From the NCBI GenBank assembly GCA_030760725.1, contig JASWHV010000005.1, positions 96,680,622 to 96,744,621 of the forward strand: a stretch of DNA of 64,000 nucleotides, in the 5' to 3' direction. The stretch's first letter is position 1. Every line of letters begins with the position of its first letter. The DNA comes from Neostapfia colusana (Eukaryota > Streptophyta > Magnoliopsida > Poales > Poaceae). This document shows, piece by piece, positions 22,736 to 36,100 of the stretch. A model generated the notes under the pieces. The model was not told where the DNA came from. It searched no databases and was given only the letters and a program-made list of their open reading frames with translations. Made by a program: the position numbers and the translations under genes.

Positions 22736-25700
22736 TGTGGCGGACCGGGATCCGCTCATCCAGGATCGCAGAGGGTGGTGCCGCACGATGCGACACCCGA
22801 CAGCACACGTCATAAGGGCACAATATATTACCTGGGAAAAACAAACTGAAACTGTACAAACAAGTACAACCTTCAGTTACAAACTATTGTCTTTATTACA
22901 CAGCGGAAGTCTACACTATACAACTCACGCCCGCCTATCTAGCAAAAGTCGGTTGCCCAGCCCTAGGGCAACCCACACTATCTGCACGTCTCAGCTCAGC
23001 GCGGCGTGTACGGCTCCCACTCAGCCGTGGTCCCTGATGGAGGGTAACCCTCGCCGGTGGACTCGTACTCCGAGTCCGTGGGTGGCTCCTCACCTGAAAA
23101 ACACTTAAGCAGCAACCGTGAGCACGATGGCTCAACAAGACTTAACCGACTCACCTAAGCATGAAACTCTACATGAGGGGTACAATGAACATAGGCTAGT
23201 AACAGTGCATCAAAGGGACACGCCTACAAGTTCATCCTTAGTTCATCTTTTAGCCATAAGTTAACAGTTCGGGAATCTGCAATTTAGTAAGCAATATTTG
23301 GTGGCACACATGTAGCAATACAATTATATCATAACAGAAATATTGAAGAATAACATTCCATAAATTATCTACGTTATGACGCAGTGAACAAGTGGTACTC
23401 GTCACCGCGAGGGACGGCGAATCGACTCGATATACACCTGCAGGGAAACCCAAAGAGCACGTCACGTACGCCCACCCGTGGAGCTGCACAGCACGCTCAC
23501 TCGATGTCGTACGGGACAACCTTTCACCCAACAGCCCAAACGTCGAACCGATCGCACCGAAACGAGCAGGAGGTTCCCCACACGGAGCATCTCTCTATGC
23601 CCGTTGGCAGATTTCGACCACGCTGCCCTCAACCTACACCTATAAATCGGTGTGCTATGCCTCGACGCCTGGAGGTTTAGGCTACATCGGTTTATCGGGG
23701 CCCATATATCCGATATGCCTTCGGTACGTTCAATACTTGTTCAGCAGGGCCGCACACAGATCGGTCCTCAATCGACATGGGCAGGGCTGCGCACACAAGA
23801 CTTCCTCTTGCTGCGCCCTAGCCCCTGCCTAGTCTCATTTTCATTATCTCACATTACTCAACCGAACCCGTGTGTCCCAAGCCTATCTCGCGAGTAGATT
23901 TCCAACTACTCGACTTGTACCGAGCATAGCCTGTCTATTCGAGGTCTTAGACACTACCCTCACTCTTATGGAAAAGTTCTGGTTATGCAAATGGGGTTCC
24001 ATTCATCCTACACCTAATGCACATCCATACTTCATACTAAGTGTTCATAAAGCAAAACTTGAAAAATAGTTTAATGCAAACCGAGGCTTGCATTGTTGCT
24101 GCTGGTCAGTAGTTAGTTCTTCTCCCGGAAGGAGGAAGTCCAGCACTTCCGGAGTCTCTTCGCCTTCAGCGACTACACGTTTAATGAAATACTACATGTC
24201 AATTTAAATGCAATATGTAAACTTGAATACATAATTACTAATAACTCTAGCTAGACCTCCCCTTTGGTTCTGAAATTTTTATGGTGGCTTTGCAGGGTCC
24301 TAACCAGAGTCTTGACCAAGTTTTATTTGAAACAAAGTTCATTTGAACCTTGTTCAAATAAAAGCCCATTTGGTCAATATTTGAGCCTCTAAGTAATTCC
24401 AGGGGTTTTCATGGCTCCAACCATTACTTTCTGGAAACTAGAATTTAAGATGGTTCTAATGGAATTGGTTTCATGTCATTTTAAGAATTCTACTAAAAGT
24501 TATTCCCTCATTAAGATTTGAGAAAATCTGAAAAATGTTTCTGTACATTTTTCTATTTTCTAAGGGCAGTTCATTTAATCACCTAATTAGGGGGACTAAA
24601 CGAACTTGGATGAGTCTGAAAATTTTACTGTAACTCCAGGATTTTCCAATTACCATCTCAGCCAAATTTCAGCATTTTTCATAAAATAATTCTCAAGATA
24701 AAATTCCCCACAGTTTAAATTTTAGGGATTTAATTCTGGAAACCTATTAAGTTTCATGAGCTGAAATTGGTATTGCTGGAAAGTACTAAGAATCCTGAGT
24801 TCAGCAAAATTTGTTTCACTGAATTTGGAGTTTCCTAGCAAAAGTTCTATTCATTTGAAGTTGAACTAAAACTGGAAATTTCCAAAATGTTTAAATTCTT
24901 GGGGTGGGGCTCATTCCTCAAGCCGGCCCACTCAGAATGTGGCCACACCGCAGCCCACGGGTTTTTACCCGCACTGCCGCATCGAATCCTGGCCACAAGC
25001 AGATCCCCACGCGAGATTAGAGGGTGACCAGTGGACCCGGCCCCCTCTTCGTCTACCTCGCGCTATCCCGCAGCTCCCGCGGCGGCGCTTCGCCGGAGCG
25101 CTCGCCGCCGGGCGTTTCACCGCCCGACCTTCGACGAAACTTGCTGCCTGTGTCTAACTCGACTCGGAGAACACGCTGGTGCCCTCACCGGAGCTCGGCA
25201 ATGGCCGGAACTATGCCCGCGGCGGTGACAGAGCTTCTCTCTACTCCGACGATGTCGCCCGGGCTACTCAGGGCCTTATTTCTCAAGAGGTTTGCTTCTA
25301 CAGCTCGGCCGTGGCATGCTGAGCATGAATACGAGCTTGGTTGGCCATGGAAATGGCCGGAACTAGGACCTCACCGTCGACCTAGGCCCGATATCGGCTG
25401 TGCTCAGAAAACTTCGAAGAACCGTAACCCTAGCCCATGGTTCTTGCTGGTTTTTATCCTAGGTGGTCGTGGCAGGGTGTAGATCGTGTGTGTAGCTCGG
25501 TATGCCCGGTGATGAGCCAATACCCATGAATTTTTGGATTTGTTGGTGGCTCGGTTTTAAGACTACCGAAGCTTCCCCGGCAAAATCCTCCCCCGACAGT
25601 ACACGAAATGAAGAACGGTTGGGACCAGAAGGATCAGCACCTCAAGGTGGTCCTTTCTTGTATTGATTGTCGGGCACTAGAGCGTCTGTGCTGGCTGGAC

Positions 25701-26565
25701 GCCGGTGACCAGAGAGCGGCGATGAAAACACTTGCGAGCTGAGACGTTAGTGTGTGTGAGAACGTCGGTCGGCCGGGGCACCGTGAGAACAACCGAGTGG
25801 GCGTCGCGCTGGCGTGTTGACTCGCGGTTTTCACTGTGTGGTGGCCTCGTTCACTCGGGCGCGGGAGCAGGAGGTGTCGAGCGCTAATCGCCGGCTGCCG
25901 GATGACTCGCCCGAGCTGCCTTCGGCCTTAAGCCTGCTGACCAGTGGGCCCTCCTCTCCCCCCTAATGTATTTCCATTTTTCATCTCTGTTTTTGCTGAA
26001 CATATCTCCAGCTACTCACAATTGAATGTGAGACTTAATCACCAAGTCATAGTTTAAATTTGGTTTCCCAAATTTGAACTTTGTTTGGCTAAACTTGCTT
26101 CATGTTTAAACTGAAATTCAAATTTGATTTTGAATTATTGCAAATTTAGCTCTTGACAAGATGAACTCCAATGGGGATGAAAATTGGTGGGCTAAGTTAG
26201 AAAAATGTGCTGAGTTTGAATATGAAGCTAAGTTTTGAATTTGAGGGATGAAAGTTGCTGCAATTTGAATTTACTTTCAAATTGGCCTCTTTTTCAAATA
26301 CCTCCAAAAGTGCCTCAAAAAGTGTTGGATTTGCATGAAACTTGGCTTGAACCTTCCCAAGACTTTTCAAGTCCTAGGGGTGAGCTCAACCTCTCATGTT
26401 CATGTGTAGAAATCCTACTTTGTGAAAATGAAGGCTTTCCCCTCTAATCACTCTTTTGATGGAGGTTACTTGCTCTTCACAATTTTTTCTAAGATATCCA
26501 CAATAACTGTGGTGTTGTGAGGTGATGAAAAAGTTTTTTCAAGTCCCTTTTATTGGGATTTTACA
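22736..26565 (-). repeat. Element G 3' LTR (3.83 kb)
   Basis: Plus-strand ends are TGTGGCGGAC and gattttaca. It aligns with the right LTR over its length. Differences visible by eye include an 18-bp block near 23925 present only on the right, scattered substitutions, and the mitochondrial insertion found only on the right. A GC-rich block near 24.9-25.9 kb yields long but meaningless ORFs. Confidence 0.93.
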
Positions 26566-26580
26566 TCCCTCCCCCCTTAA
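26566..26580 (-). other. Polypurine tract of Element G
   Basis: The minus strand reads TTAAGGGGGGAGGGA directly against the 3' LTR, identical to the tract of Element A. Confidence 0.85.
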
Positions 26581-26631
26581 AAGAATCTCGTCCTGAGATT
26601 ATAAAAGAAGAGACAGCGATGTAATAGGGAC

Positions 26632-29600
26632 TTACCCGTGCTGAGAGGCCATGAACTCCGGGTAATTGGAGCGAAGGAATTCCTCGCTCTCCCACGTCGC
26701 TTCCTCGGCGGTGTGGTTGCTCCAGAGTATATTGTAGAACCACAACGTTCTGCTACGCGTGGTTCGGGCTTTCTCATCAAGAATTGTCACCGGATACTCC
26801 TCATATGTCAAATCCGGTTTCAGCTCGCTGATGTCTTCGGTAGGAACAGCAGCGGTATGCTTCAGACATTTTCTGAGTTGTAAGACATGGAAAACATCAT
26901 GGACACCAGCAAGGGATGCCGGTAGCTCCAGTCTATATGCCGCTGGTCCGCACTTCTCGGTGAAGCATAGGGTCCAATGAAACGGGGAGCAAGCTTCCCC
27001 TTCACACCGAACCGGTGCACGCCTTTCATCGAAGACACGCGGAGGTACACGTGTTCACCAACGTCAAAGTGCAACGGTCTACGCCTCTTATCAGCATAGC
27101 TCTTCTGCCGGGATTGAGCGGCCTTCAAATTAGCTTGAATCGTCCGAACGCGCTCTTCGGCGTCGTTCACCACATCAACCCCGAATGTGACCCTCTCACC
27201 GGACTCGCACCAGTTTAATGGGGTGTGGCATTTGCGACCGTAGAGAGCTTCGTAGGGTGCCATCTTGATACTCGCCTAATAGCCGTTGTTTTATGAGAAT
27301 TCCGCCAACGGTCGGTGATCATCCCAGTTCCTACCGTGGTCGATGGCACATGCTCTCAACATGTCTTCCAGAAACTGATTCACCCTCTCTGTTTGGCCAT
27401 CTGTCTGAGGGTGATAGGCGGAGCTCCTAATCAGCTTAGTACCCAATGCAGCGTGTAGCTTCTCCCTAAAGCGAGATACAAATAATGCACCTCGATCCGG
27501 ACGACGGTCTTGGGTACCCCATATAAGCACAAAATCTTCGCTATGTACAGCTCCGCATATTTGCCGGCATTGTAACGTGTATTCACCGGGACGAAGTGAG
27601 CCGTCTTGGTTTACCGGTCAACGATTACCCAAATGGAATCATGTTTGCTGGAAGTCAGGGGTAATCCTACAATGAAATCCATGCTCACATCTTCCCATTT
27701 CCATGCCGGGATCTTCAGGGGTTGTAGCAGCCCTAATTTCTTCATACGATCAGCTTTCACTCGTCTACACGTATCGCACTCGGATACGTACTTCACTACT
27801 TCCCGCTTCATCCGTGTCCACCAAAATTTCTTTTTCAAATCTTGGTACATTTTGTTGCTGCCCGGATGAATGGAGTATTTATACAAGTGAGCTTCATTGA
27901 GGATCTTTTTCCTCAGTTCCATATCCCGGGACACGACTATGCGGTCATTGAACCATAGCGTCCCCTCATCATCCTTCCGGAAACATTTGATCTCCCCATT
28001 GTGTATCCATCTCCGGAGATGTGCCATGCCTTTATCAGTCTTCTGAGCTGCAATGATTTCCTCCCTAATAGTAGGGATGAGGACAAGGTTGTAAAGCGAT
28101 CCATAAGGAACCAAGTATAAACTCGGCTCTTCCTCCTCCACCCGGGTAATGGTGAGGTGATGGACATGTGATTTCCGACTCAGTGCGTCGGCAACCACAT
28201 TCGCCTTGCCGGGGTGGTTATGAATCTCAATTTCATTATCTTTGATCAGTTCTAGCCACCTCCTTTGCCTCATATTCAGCTCCTTCTGGGTGAAAATATA
28301 TTTCAAGCTCTTGTGGTCGGTGTAGAGCTGCACCATATTCCCCAGGAGATAGTGCCTCCACATTTTTAGCGCCAAAACCACTGCAGCAAGCTCAATATCA
28401 TGAGTCGGATAGTGCTGCTTATGGTTCCGAAGTTGGCGTGAGCCATAGGCGACCACACATCCTTCCTGCATCAACACGCAGCCGAGCCCAATACCGGACG
28501 CGTCACAATACACGTCGAAGGGCTTTGTTGTATCCGGCTGAGCTAAGACCGGGGCTGTGGTGAGATGCTTCACCAATGCTCGGAACGCTCCATCACACGC
28601 CGTGTTCCAAACATATTTCGTTCCCTTCTTCAGCAATTCTGTCATTGGCTTAGCGAGCTTGGAGAAACTGGCAATAAATCTCCGATAGTATCCCGCTAAC
28701 CCGAGGAAGCTTCTGACTTCATGAACTGAAGTGGGGGCTTTCCATTTCAGCACTTGCTCTATTTTGCTTGGGTCAACCGCAATGCCTTCTGCTGAGATGA
28801 TATGTCCCAAGAATGGCACTTGGCTGATCCAAAACTCGCATTTGATGAATTTGGCGTAGAGCTTATGGTCTCGCAATCGTTGAAGAACCATCCGCAGGTG
28901 CTCGGCATGTTCGGCTTCTGTCTTGGATTAAACCAAGATATCATCGATGAACACTACCACGAACTTGTCCAGCTCCGGCATGAACGACGAGTTCATGAGA
29001 TACATGAAATGGACTGGAGCGTTTGTGAGACCAAAGGACATGACAAGGTATTCATATAATCCATATCTCGTCGAGAAGTCCATCTTCGGGATATCCTCCG
29101 CCCGGATCTTTATCTGGTGATATCCAGAGCGAAGGTCCATCTTTGAGAATACACTTCCACCCACAAGTTGATCAAACAATATGTCGATGCGGGGCAGTGG
29201 GTACTTATTCTTGATGGTGATGGCGTTGAGCGGCCGGTAGTCCATACACAGCCTTAAGGTTTCATCCTTCTTCTTCACGGACAGCGCCGAGCATCCCCAA
29301 GGCGAGGAACTCGGCCTAATGAAACCTTTGCTCAACAGATCATTGAGCTGTTCTTTTAATTCAGCCAGCTCGTTTGGAGCCATCTTGTATGGTCTCCATG
29401 ATATGGGTGTAGTCCCGGGTGCAAGTTCAATCTTAAACTCGACATCCCGCTCAGGTGGCATACCCGGAAGGTCATCCGCGAACACGTCGGGGTACTCCCG
29501 GACTACGGGGATGTCCTCTAACTTGAGAGCTTAAGCATTATTAATTGCTGAAATTTCCCGGACTGGCGTGTCTAACACCATGGAATGTGGACGGTGAAAT

Positions 29601-31165
29601 GGAGAGTTTAATTGAACCGTCCGTGTCCGAGTCTCCAGGACAACGCCATGGTATTGTAGCCATGACATCCCTAAGATTGCATTAATCTTTTGCCCCATAA
29701 GGATTATCAAGGTGGTGGGATATAGTTTCCCACCTAAGCACAGCGGTGCCTTTGGGATCATCATATTTGCTGAGATCTTCCCTCCCGGTGAGCATATCAT
29801 ATAAGTGCAGTCGGTTGGGAAGACTTGCATTTGATGCTTAGCCACATAGGATGCACTTATAAAGCTGTGGGTTGCACCAGAATCAAACAGTATGATGATG
29901 GCTCGATTGTTGAGAGTAAACGTACCCGCCAGCACGTTGTCTCCCTCTGGGGCGTCCTCATTGTCGAGGTGGCGAACGCCCCCAGTCCGTTGACCCACCT
30001 TCTTGACCGGAGGTCAGCCTCGAGCACCGCCCTGGAACTGGGCTTGCCCGCTGCTTTTCTGCCCCTGGGGACAGTCCTTCGCGAAGTGGCCCGCCTGGCC
30101 ACACGTGAAGCAAGTGAAACGGGGCGGTCCCCCGCTGATCAGTGGACGGAAACCCAGGGCGTGTTTTGGCGGTGGAAACGCCCGGGGTGCCGTCTGCTGC
30201 TGCTGCTGCTGCTATCTTGGTGGTGGTATCGGCGGACGGAACGGAGGTGACTGAAAGGGACGTCCCCCAAACCGCTGAGGTCGTGCCGGTGGATGCCACT
30301 GCTGCCCGGATGGTGTCCGATACACCATGCGGTACTTCTGGGGAGCGCCACTCCCACCGCTGGGTGGAGCGCTGCGCTTCCGATGCTCAGCTGCCAACTC
30401 CCGCTGAGCGTTCTCTTGCATGATCACGGCATTGACCAGGTCATTGAAGGTGCCGCGATTCCAGTGAACGAGATGTGTCTTCATTTCGGGGTGTAACCTC
30501 CGATAGAAATGTTCCCGCTTCATTTCTTCAGTGGAGATGTAGTCTGACGCATATTGCGCCAGATGGTTGAAGGCACGGGAGTAGTCATGGGCACTCCTCC
30601 TGCCCTGCTTCAGCTCCAAGAACTCTTGGAACTTCCTCTTCATTATCCGGGGAGGGATATGATAGGCGCGGAACGCCTCCCGGAACTCTTCCCACTCCAC
30701 GGCATGGACAGCCGGACGTGAGGCGACATAATTCGCCCACCACGCACCAGCGGCACCGTGAAGTTGCTGCACTGCGAACAAAGTCTTTTGCCGCTCCGTG
30801 CATTGGAGCAGCCCGAACTTGGACTCGATGGTCCGCAGCCAGTTGTCAGCCTCCAGTGGTTCTTCCGCTTCTATGAACACTGGAGGGTGCGTACTCATGA
30901 AATCCGAGTACGACACCTCACAGGGCTGACGGGGCCCCCTCTCTTGACGTCCCCCCGCCTGGGACGTATTCTGCACGATCGTGCGGAGCAGGTCGGTCTG
31001 CTCCTCACGACCTCCCACCAGTGCCGCTATCACATCTGCTAGAGTAAGCGGAGGCGGCGGTGGTGGCTGCTGCTGCGGGGTGCTGTTGTAGGCCGGTGGC
31101 TGGGAGTCGTCGCCTCCCTGCTGGCTAGAGCCACCAACCTCGTGCGTGGTCCTAGTGCGAACCAT
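26632..31165 (-). pseudogene. Element G gag-pol polyprotein, heavily damaged
   Basis: The frame opens at ATG 31165 (MVRTR, as in Element A) and ends at TAA 26634-26632 after a chromodomain-like module. Domains in order: gag; a zinc knuckle (CFTCGQAGH near 30.1 kb); protease (DSGATH near 29.9 kb); RT with FIDD near 28.95 kb; RNase H (YCDASG near 28.5 kb); integrase with CDTCRRVK near 27.77 kb and HPQTDGQ near 27.4 kb; and the chromodomain end near 26.64-26.84 kb. In-frame stops: TAG 30212, TGA 30014, TAA 29531, TAA 28928, TAA 27611 and TAG 27276. Frameshifts fall near 27500 (one base lost beside the second integrase aspartate) and near 26955. It cannot make a working product. Confidence 0.92.
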
Positions 31166-33132
31166 CTGCAACCATACGACAACAAACATCAGTCCCGCAA
31201 CATATTTCCATGCAGTCAAATGAAATAGGCGTAACAACATAATGACAATAAAAACATGCGATACATCTCGTATGTAGATAATGTAATAACTTTGCTCAAG
31301 CTACACTATTACCAGACCAAATACAAGCTAGTTTAATCCAACTTGATGAACCTCCCCTTTGGAAGCTCACCACAACTAGGTTTGGTCACTACGAGATATT
31401 ACTATCGCTTTGTCATCACGTAAACCACCCTTTCATCTTCAATACGACACAAACATGGTCTCTAGTAATAGAAACTTGAGTGAGACCTATACTCAAATCT
31501 TTCTCTAGTTGAAGATGACCTCTCATGAGAATGTTCTACACCATTGGGAGTACTCAAACCCCCTCTAGGGCACGACAATCTCTCACATGAGTTCAACTGT
31601 CATTCCTCTGTTAGAATGACTAGTTTCTACATATCCAAGATTTTGATCTGGTTCTGGGCATTTTCATGACTCAAGCTGAATACCAAAGTTAAAGTTAACT
31701 TCAGTATAGTTCCAAAGAGTATTTACTTGCCCTCAGATCACCTCTGGTTAAAAAGTTATGGTCATTCAAAGTCAGCAGAATTTCTGGATGAATTTTAACA
31801 GCACCTCCTTTGGGAAGTTGCTGTTTTCAACTCTGATTTCCACTGAATTCTGTGCTGAAATTACAGAAACCTTGAATTTCAATGATGTAACACATCTTCT
31901 ACCCTTTCTAAGGATGTATCATATGAAAATTTTAGATTTTTCTACTGGAAGTTCTGTTTGAAAAACAGAGCAGTCCAGAGAGTGTTCCACTCTGTCCTGG
32001 TTCTGGACAGTTTACATCCCTCTGGGTTTGAGGCCATCTTAAGGTGCGTTTTAGCCCTGGAAGTCTACAACAAAGTTGTAGAGTACCTAAATATCTTTCC
32101 AGAACTATATACCACACCTCCATGGGCTAAAATACCTGTGAGTTATGCCCTGTTAAAGATCAGCAAACTTGCTGCCCAAAACAGAGCACTCTGTTTTTCA
32201 GTCTTTTGGAACTACACTCATCACCCTCCAATTTTTCTACCCAACCATTGTCCTAAATGTTGAACCTAGTGATTTTAATTCCTTGTTATCATTATTTTTC
32301 ATGCATATGCCTATGATATCTTGGTACTACGTTCCTCACAAAAGAAAATCCTAACCGGATTATACCGGCATATACGTCTCAAGTGTGGCACTAAACGGTC
32401 TCTCGCACACGTTTACTACACGGGTACATACGTGGTTAGTATCTGCAGAAGACCACACAATAATGGTGCACTCAATGGTTGTTTTCATTTCAGGCAGGAC
32501 CATATTTAAAAGTAAATACAAACGCCCGTATCATTGTCATACGGCCGTCCTTGAGTTAGGTCACGTCTCAAGGTACGCGATCGTGTTTCAACACCACACG
32601 ACGGGGAACCTGAGTATGTCATGAACGGGTCGTCACGGTTCGGAATGTTATCAGCCCAACAGATACCACCTACTGCACTGCAGGGCACGCCGATGGAAAG
32701 CGCTGCGTATGTCCTTCTGGGCTATTTCCAGACGAACACACTCTCGCGTTACTGACCACGCGATGGGGTCTCCACTTACTTGCCTAATGCATGCTAGGGA
32801 TCAGCGTTTCATATGAACTCAGGAACATGAAGAGTCCAAGAGTTTCATATTGACGTCTCACACCAAGATTGAGACCTATCCCTGAACCACGTTCCTCGTC
32901 AGGGGAGCTAACCAAAATTGAACCGCTTTCGGTGGCGTTCCTTACCAATCTTACCAGAGCATAGGTGCGTCGTTACATAATTAAAATTCAGAATTATAAC
33001 ACATAGGTTAGTCTTTGCCACTTTAAGTAACTATGGTAATATTGTCCTTACTTGGGCAAACTACCGATTCCTCACCGTAAACCTAAGTTTTCCCATACTA
33101 CAGTCCTTAGATACTGTGCTATCCCCAATGCA
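31166..33132 (-). other. Element G 5' leader, no gene seen
   Basis: About 2.0 kb lie between the gag ATG and the primer-binding site. The sequence is AT-rich, with blocks similar to the Element A leader (for example around 32050-32160 against 5210-5370). No supported ORF is seen on either strand. Confidence 0.7.
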
Positions 33133-33144
33133 GCTCTGATACCA
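33133..33144 (-). other. Primer-binding site of Element G (initiator Met tRNA)
   Basis: The minus strand reads TGGTATCAGAGC, three bases inside the 5' LTR boundary at 33148. Confidence 0.9.
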
Positions 33145-33147
33145 GGA

Positions 33148-36100
33148 TGTGGCGGACTGGGATCCGCTCATCCAGGATCACAGAGGGTGGTGCCGCACGA
33201 TGCGACACCCGACAGCACACGTCATAAGGGCACAATATATTACATGGGAAAAACAAACTGAAACTGTACAAACAAGTACAACCTTCAGTTACAAACTATT
33301 GTCTTTATTACACAGCGGAAGTCTACACTATATATCTCATGCCCGCCTATCTAGCAAAAGTCGGTTGCCCAGCCCTAGGGAAACCCACGCATGCTGCACG
33401 TCTCAGCTCAGCGCGGCGTGTACGGCTCCCACTCAGCCGTGGTCCCCGATGGAGGGTAACCCTCGCCGGTGGACTCGTACTCCGAGTCCGTGGGTGGCTC
33501 CTCACCTGAAAAATACTTAAGCAGCAACCGTGAGCACGATGGCTCAACAAGACTTAACCGACTCACCTAAGCATGAAACTCTACATGAGGGGTACAATGA
33601 ACATAGGTAGACTTTTCAACCATTTTTGCTTGTGCTAGTGCTCCCAGAAATGAATGGATTTTTTGCAATATGAGATTGAATGCCATAACTCTGATTTGTA
33701 TTTTACTTTTTATTGGTGCTGTTGGGAAATCTGCACAGATAGGATTGCATACTTGGTTACCCGATGCAATGGAGGGTCCCACTCCAGTATCTGACCACCA
33801 ATGGAGGATCAATCTAGTACCCTTACTCTTGGGCTGGTACGTGAGTAAGCTCCATCTGCTTCTTCTTTTCCACATGGCTCTATGATCAAGAAATGGCGAA
33901 GCCAATTCGATTGGTTGAAAACAGTAGCGCGAACAGTGCATCAAAGGGACACGCCTACAAGTTCATCGTTAGTTCATCTTTTAGCCACAAGTTAACAGTT
34001 CAGGAATCTGAACTTTAGTAAGCAATATTTGGTGGCACACATGTAGCAATACAATTATATCATAACAGCAATATTGAAGAATAACATTCCATAAATTATC
34101 TACGTTATGATGCAGTGAACAAGCGGTACTCGTCACCGTGAGGGACGGCGAATCGACACGATATACAACTGCAGGGAAACCCAAAGAGCACGTCACGTAC
34201 GCCCACCCGTGGAGCTGCACAGCACGCTCACTCGATGCCGTACGGGACAACCTTTCACCCAACAACCCAAACGTCGAACCGGTCGCACCGAAACGAGCAG
34301 GAGGTTCCCCACACGGAGCATCTCTCTATGCCCGTTGGCAGATTTCCACCTTGCTGCCCTCAACCTACACATATAAATCGGTGTGCTATGCCTCGACGCC
34401 CGGAGGTTTAGGCTACATCGGTTTATCGGGGCCCATATATCCGATATGCCTTCAGTACGTTCAATACTTGTTCAGCAGGGCCGCACACAGATCGGTCCTC
34501 AATCGACACGGGCAGGGCTGCACACACAAGACGTCCTCTTGCTGCGCCCTATCCCCTGCCTAGTCTCATTTTCATTACTAAAGTGATTTCACATCACTCA
34601 ACCGAACCCGTGTGTCCCAAGCCTATCTCGCGAGTAGATTTCCAACTACTCGACTTGTACCGAAGTCCTATGAATCATTAAGCATAGCCTGTCTATTCGA
34701 GGTCTTAGACACTACCCTAACTCTTATGGAAAAGTTCTGGTTATGCAAATGGGGTTCCATTCATCCTACACCTAATGCACATCCATACTTCATACTAAGT
34801 GTTCATAAAGCAAAACTTGAAAAATAGTTTAATGCAAACCGGGGCTTGCCTTGTTGCTGCTGGTCAGTAGTTAGTTCTTCTTCCGGATGGAGGAAGTCCA
34901 GCACTTCCGGAGTCTCTTCGCCTTCAGCGACTACACGTTTAATGAAATACAACATGTCAATTTAAATGCAATGTGTAAACTTGAATACATAATTACTAAT
35001 AACTCTAGCTAGCCCTCCCCTTTGGTTCTGAAATTTTTATGGTGGCTTGGTAGGGTCCTAACCAGAGTTTTGATCAAGTTTTATTTGAAACAAAGTTCAT
35101 TTGGACCTTGTACAAATAAAAGCCCATTTGGTCAATATTTGAGCCTCTAAGTAATTCCAGGGGTTTTCATGGCTCCAACCATTACTTTCTGGAAACTAGA
35201 ATTTAAGATGGTTCAATGGAATTGGTTTCATGTCATTTGAAGAATTCTACTAAAAGTTATGCCCTAATTAAGATTTGAGAAAATCTGAAAAATGTTCCTG
35301 TACATTTTTCTATTTTCTCAGGGCAGTTCAATTAATCACCAAATTAGGGGGACTAAATTAACATGGATGAGTTTGAAAATTTTACTGTGACTCCAGGATT
35401 TTCCAATGACCCTCTCAGCCAAATTTCAGCATTTTTCATAAAATAATTCTCCAGATAAAATTCCCCACAGTTTAAATTTAGGGATTTAATTCTGGAAAAC
35501 TATTAAGTTTCCTGAGCTTAAATTGGTATTGCTAGAAAGTACTCAGAATCCTGAGTTCAGAAAAATTTGTTTCATTGAATTTGGAGTTTCCTAGCAAAAG
35601 TTCTATTCATTTGAAGTTGAACTAAAACGGGAAATTCCCAAAATGTTTAAATTCTGCGGGTGGGGCCCATTCCTCAAGCCGGCCCACTCAGAATGCGGAC
35701 ACACCGCTGCCCACGGGGTTTTACCGCGCTGCCGCATCGAATCCCGGCCGCAATCAGATCCCCGCGCGAGATCAGAGGCTGACCGGTGGACCCGGCCCCC
35801 TCTTCGTCTACCTCGCGCTATCCCGCAGCTCCCGCGGCAGGCTTCGCCGGAGCGCTCGCCGCCGGGCGTTTCACCGCCCGACCTTCGATGAAACTTGCCG
35901 CCTATGCCTAACTCGACTCGGAGAACACGCTGGTGCCCTCAGCGGAGCTCGGCAATGGCCGGAACTATGCCCGCGGCGGAGATAGGGCTTCTCTCTACTC
36001 CGGCAATGTCGCCCGGGCTACTCCGGGCCTTATTTCTCATGCGGTTTGCTTCTACAGCTCCGCCATGGCATGCTGAGCACGAATACAAGCTTGGTTGGCC

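Noticed and set aside
24939..25482. Overlapping ORFs in the GC-rich block of the Element G LTR
   Set aside because: Several frames are open at once on GC-rich sequence and differ between the two LTR copies; no family match.
33608..33793. Plastid ndhF as source of the organelle insert
   Set aside because: The residues KSAQIGLHTW and the following motif match mitochondrial nad5 better than the plastid homologue.
33670..33885. A 71-codon ORF in the Element G LTR as a small gene
   Set aside because: It is the nad5 fragment plus unrelated tail inside a mitochondrial insertion, present in one LTR only.
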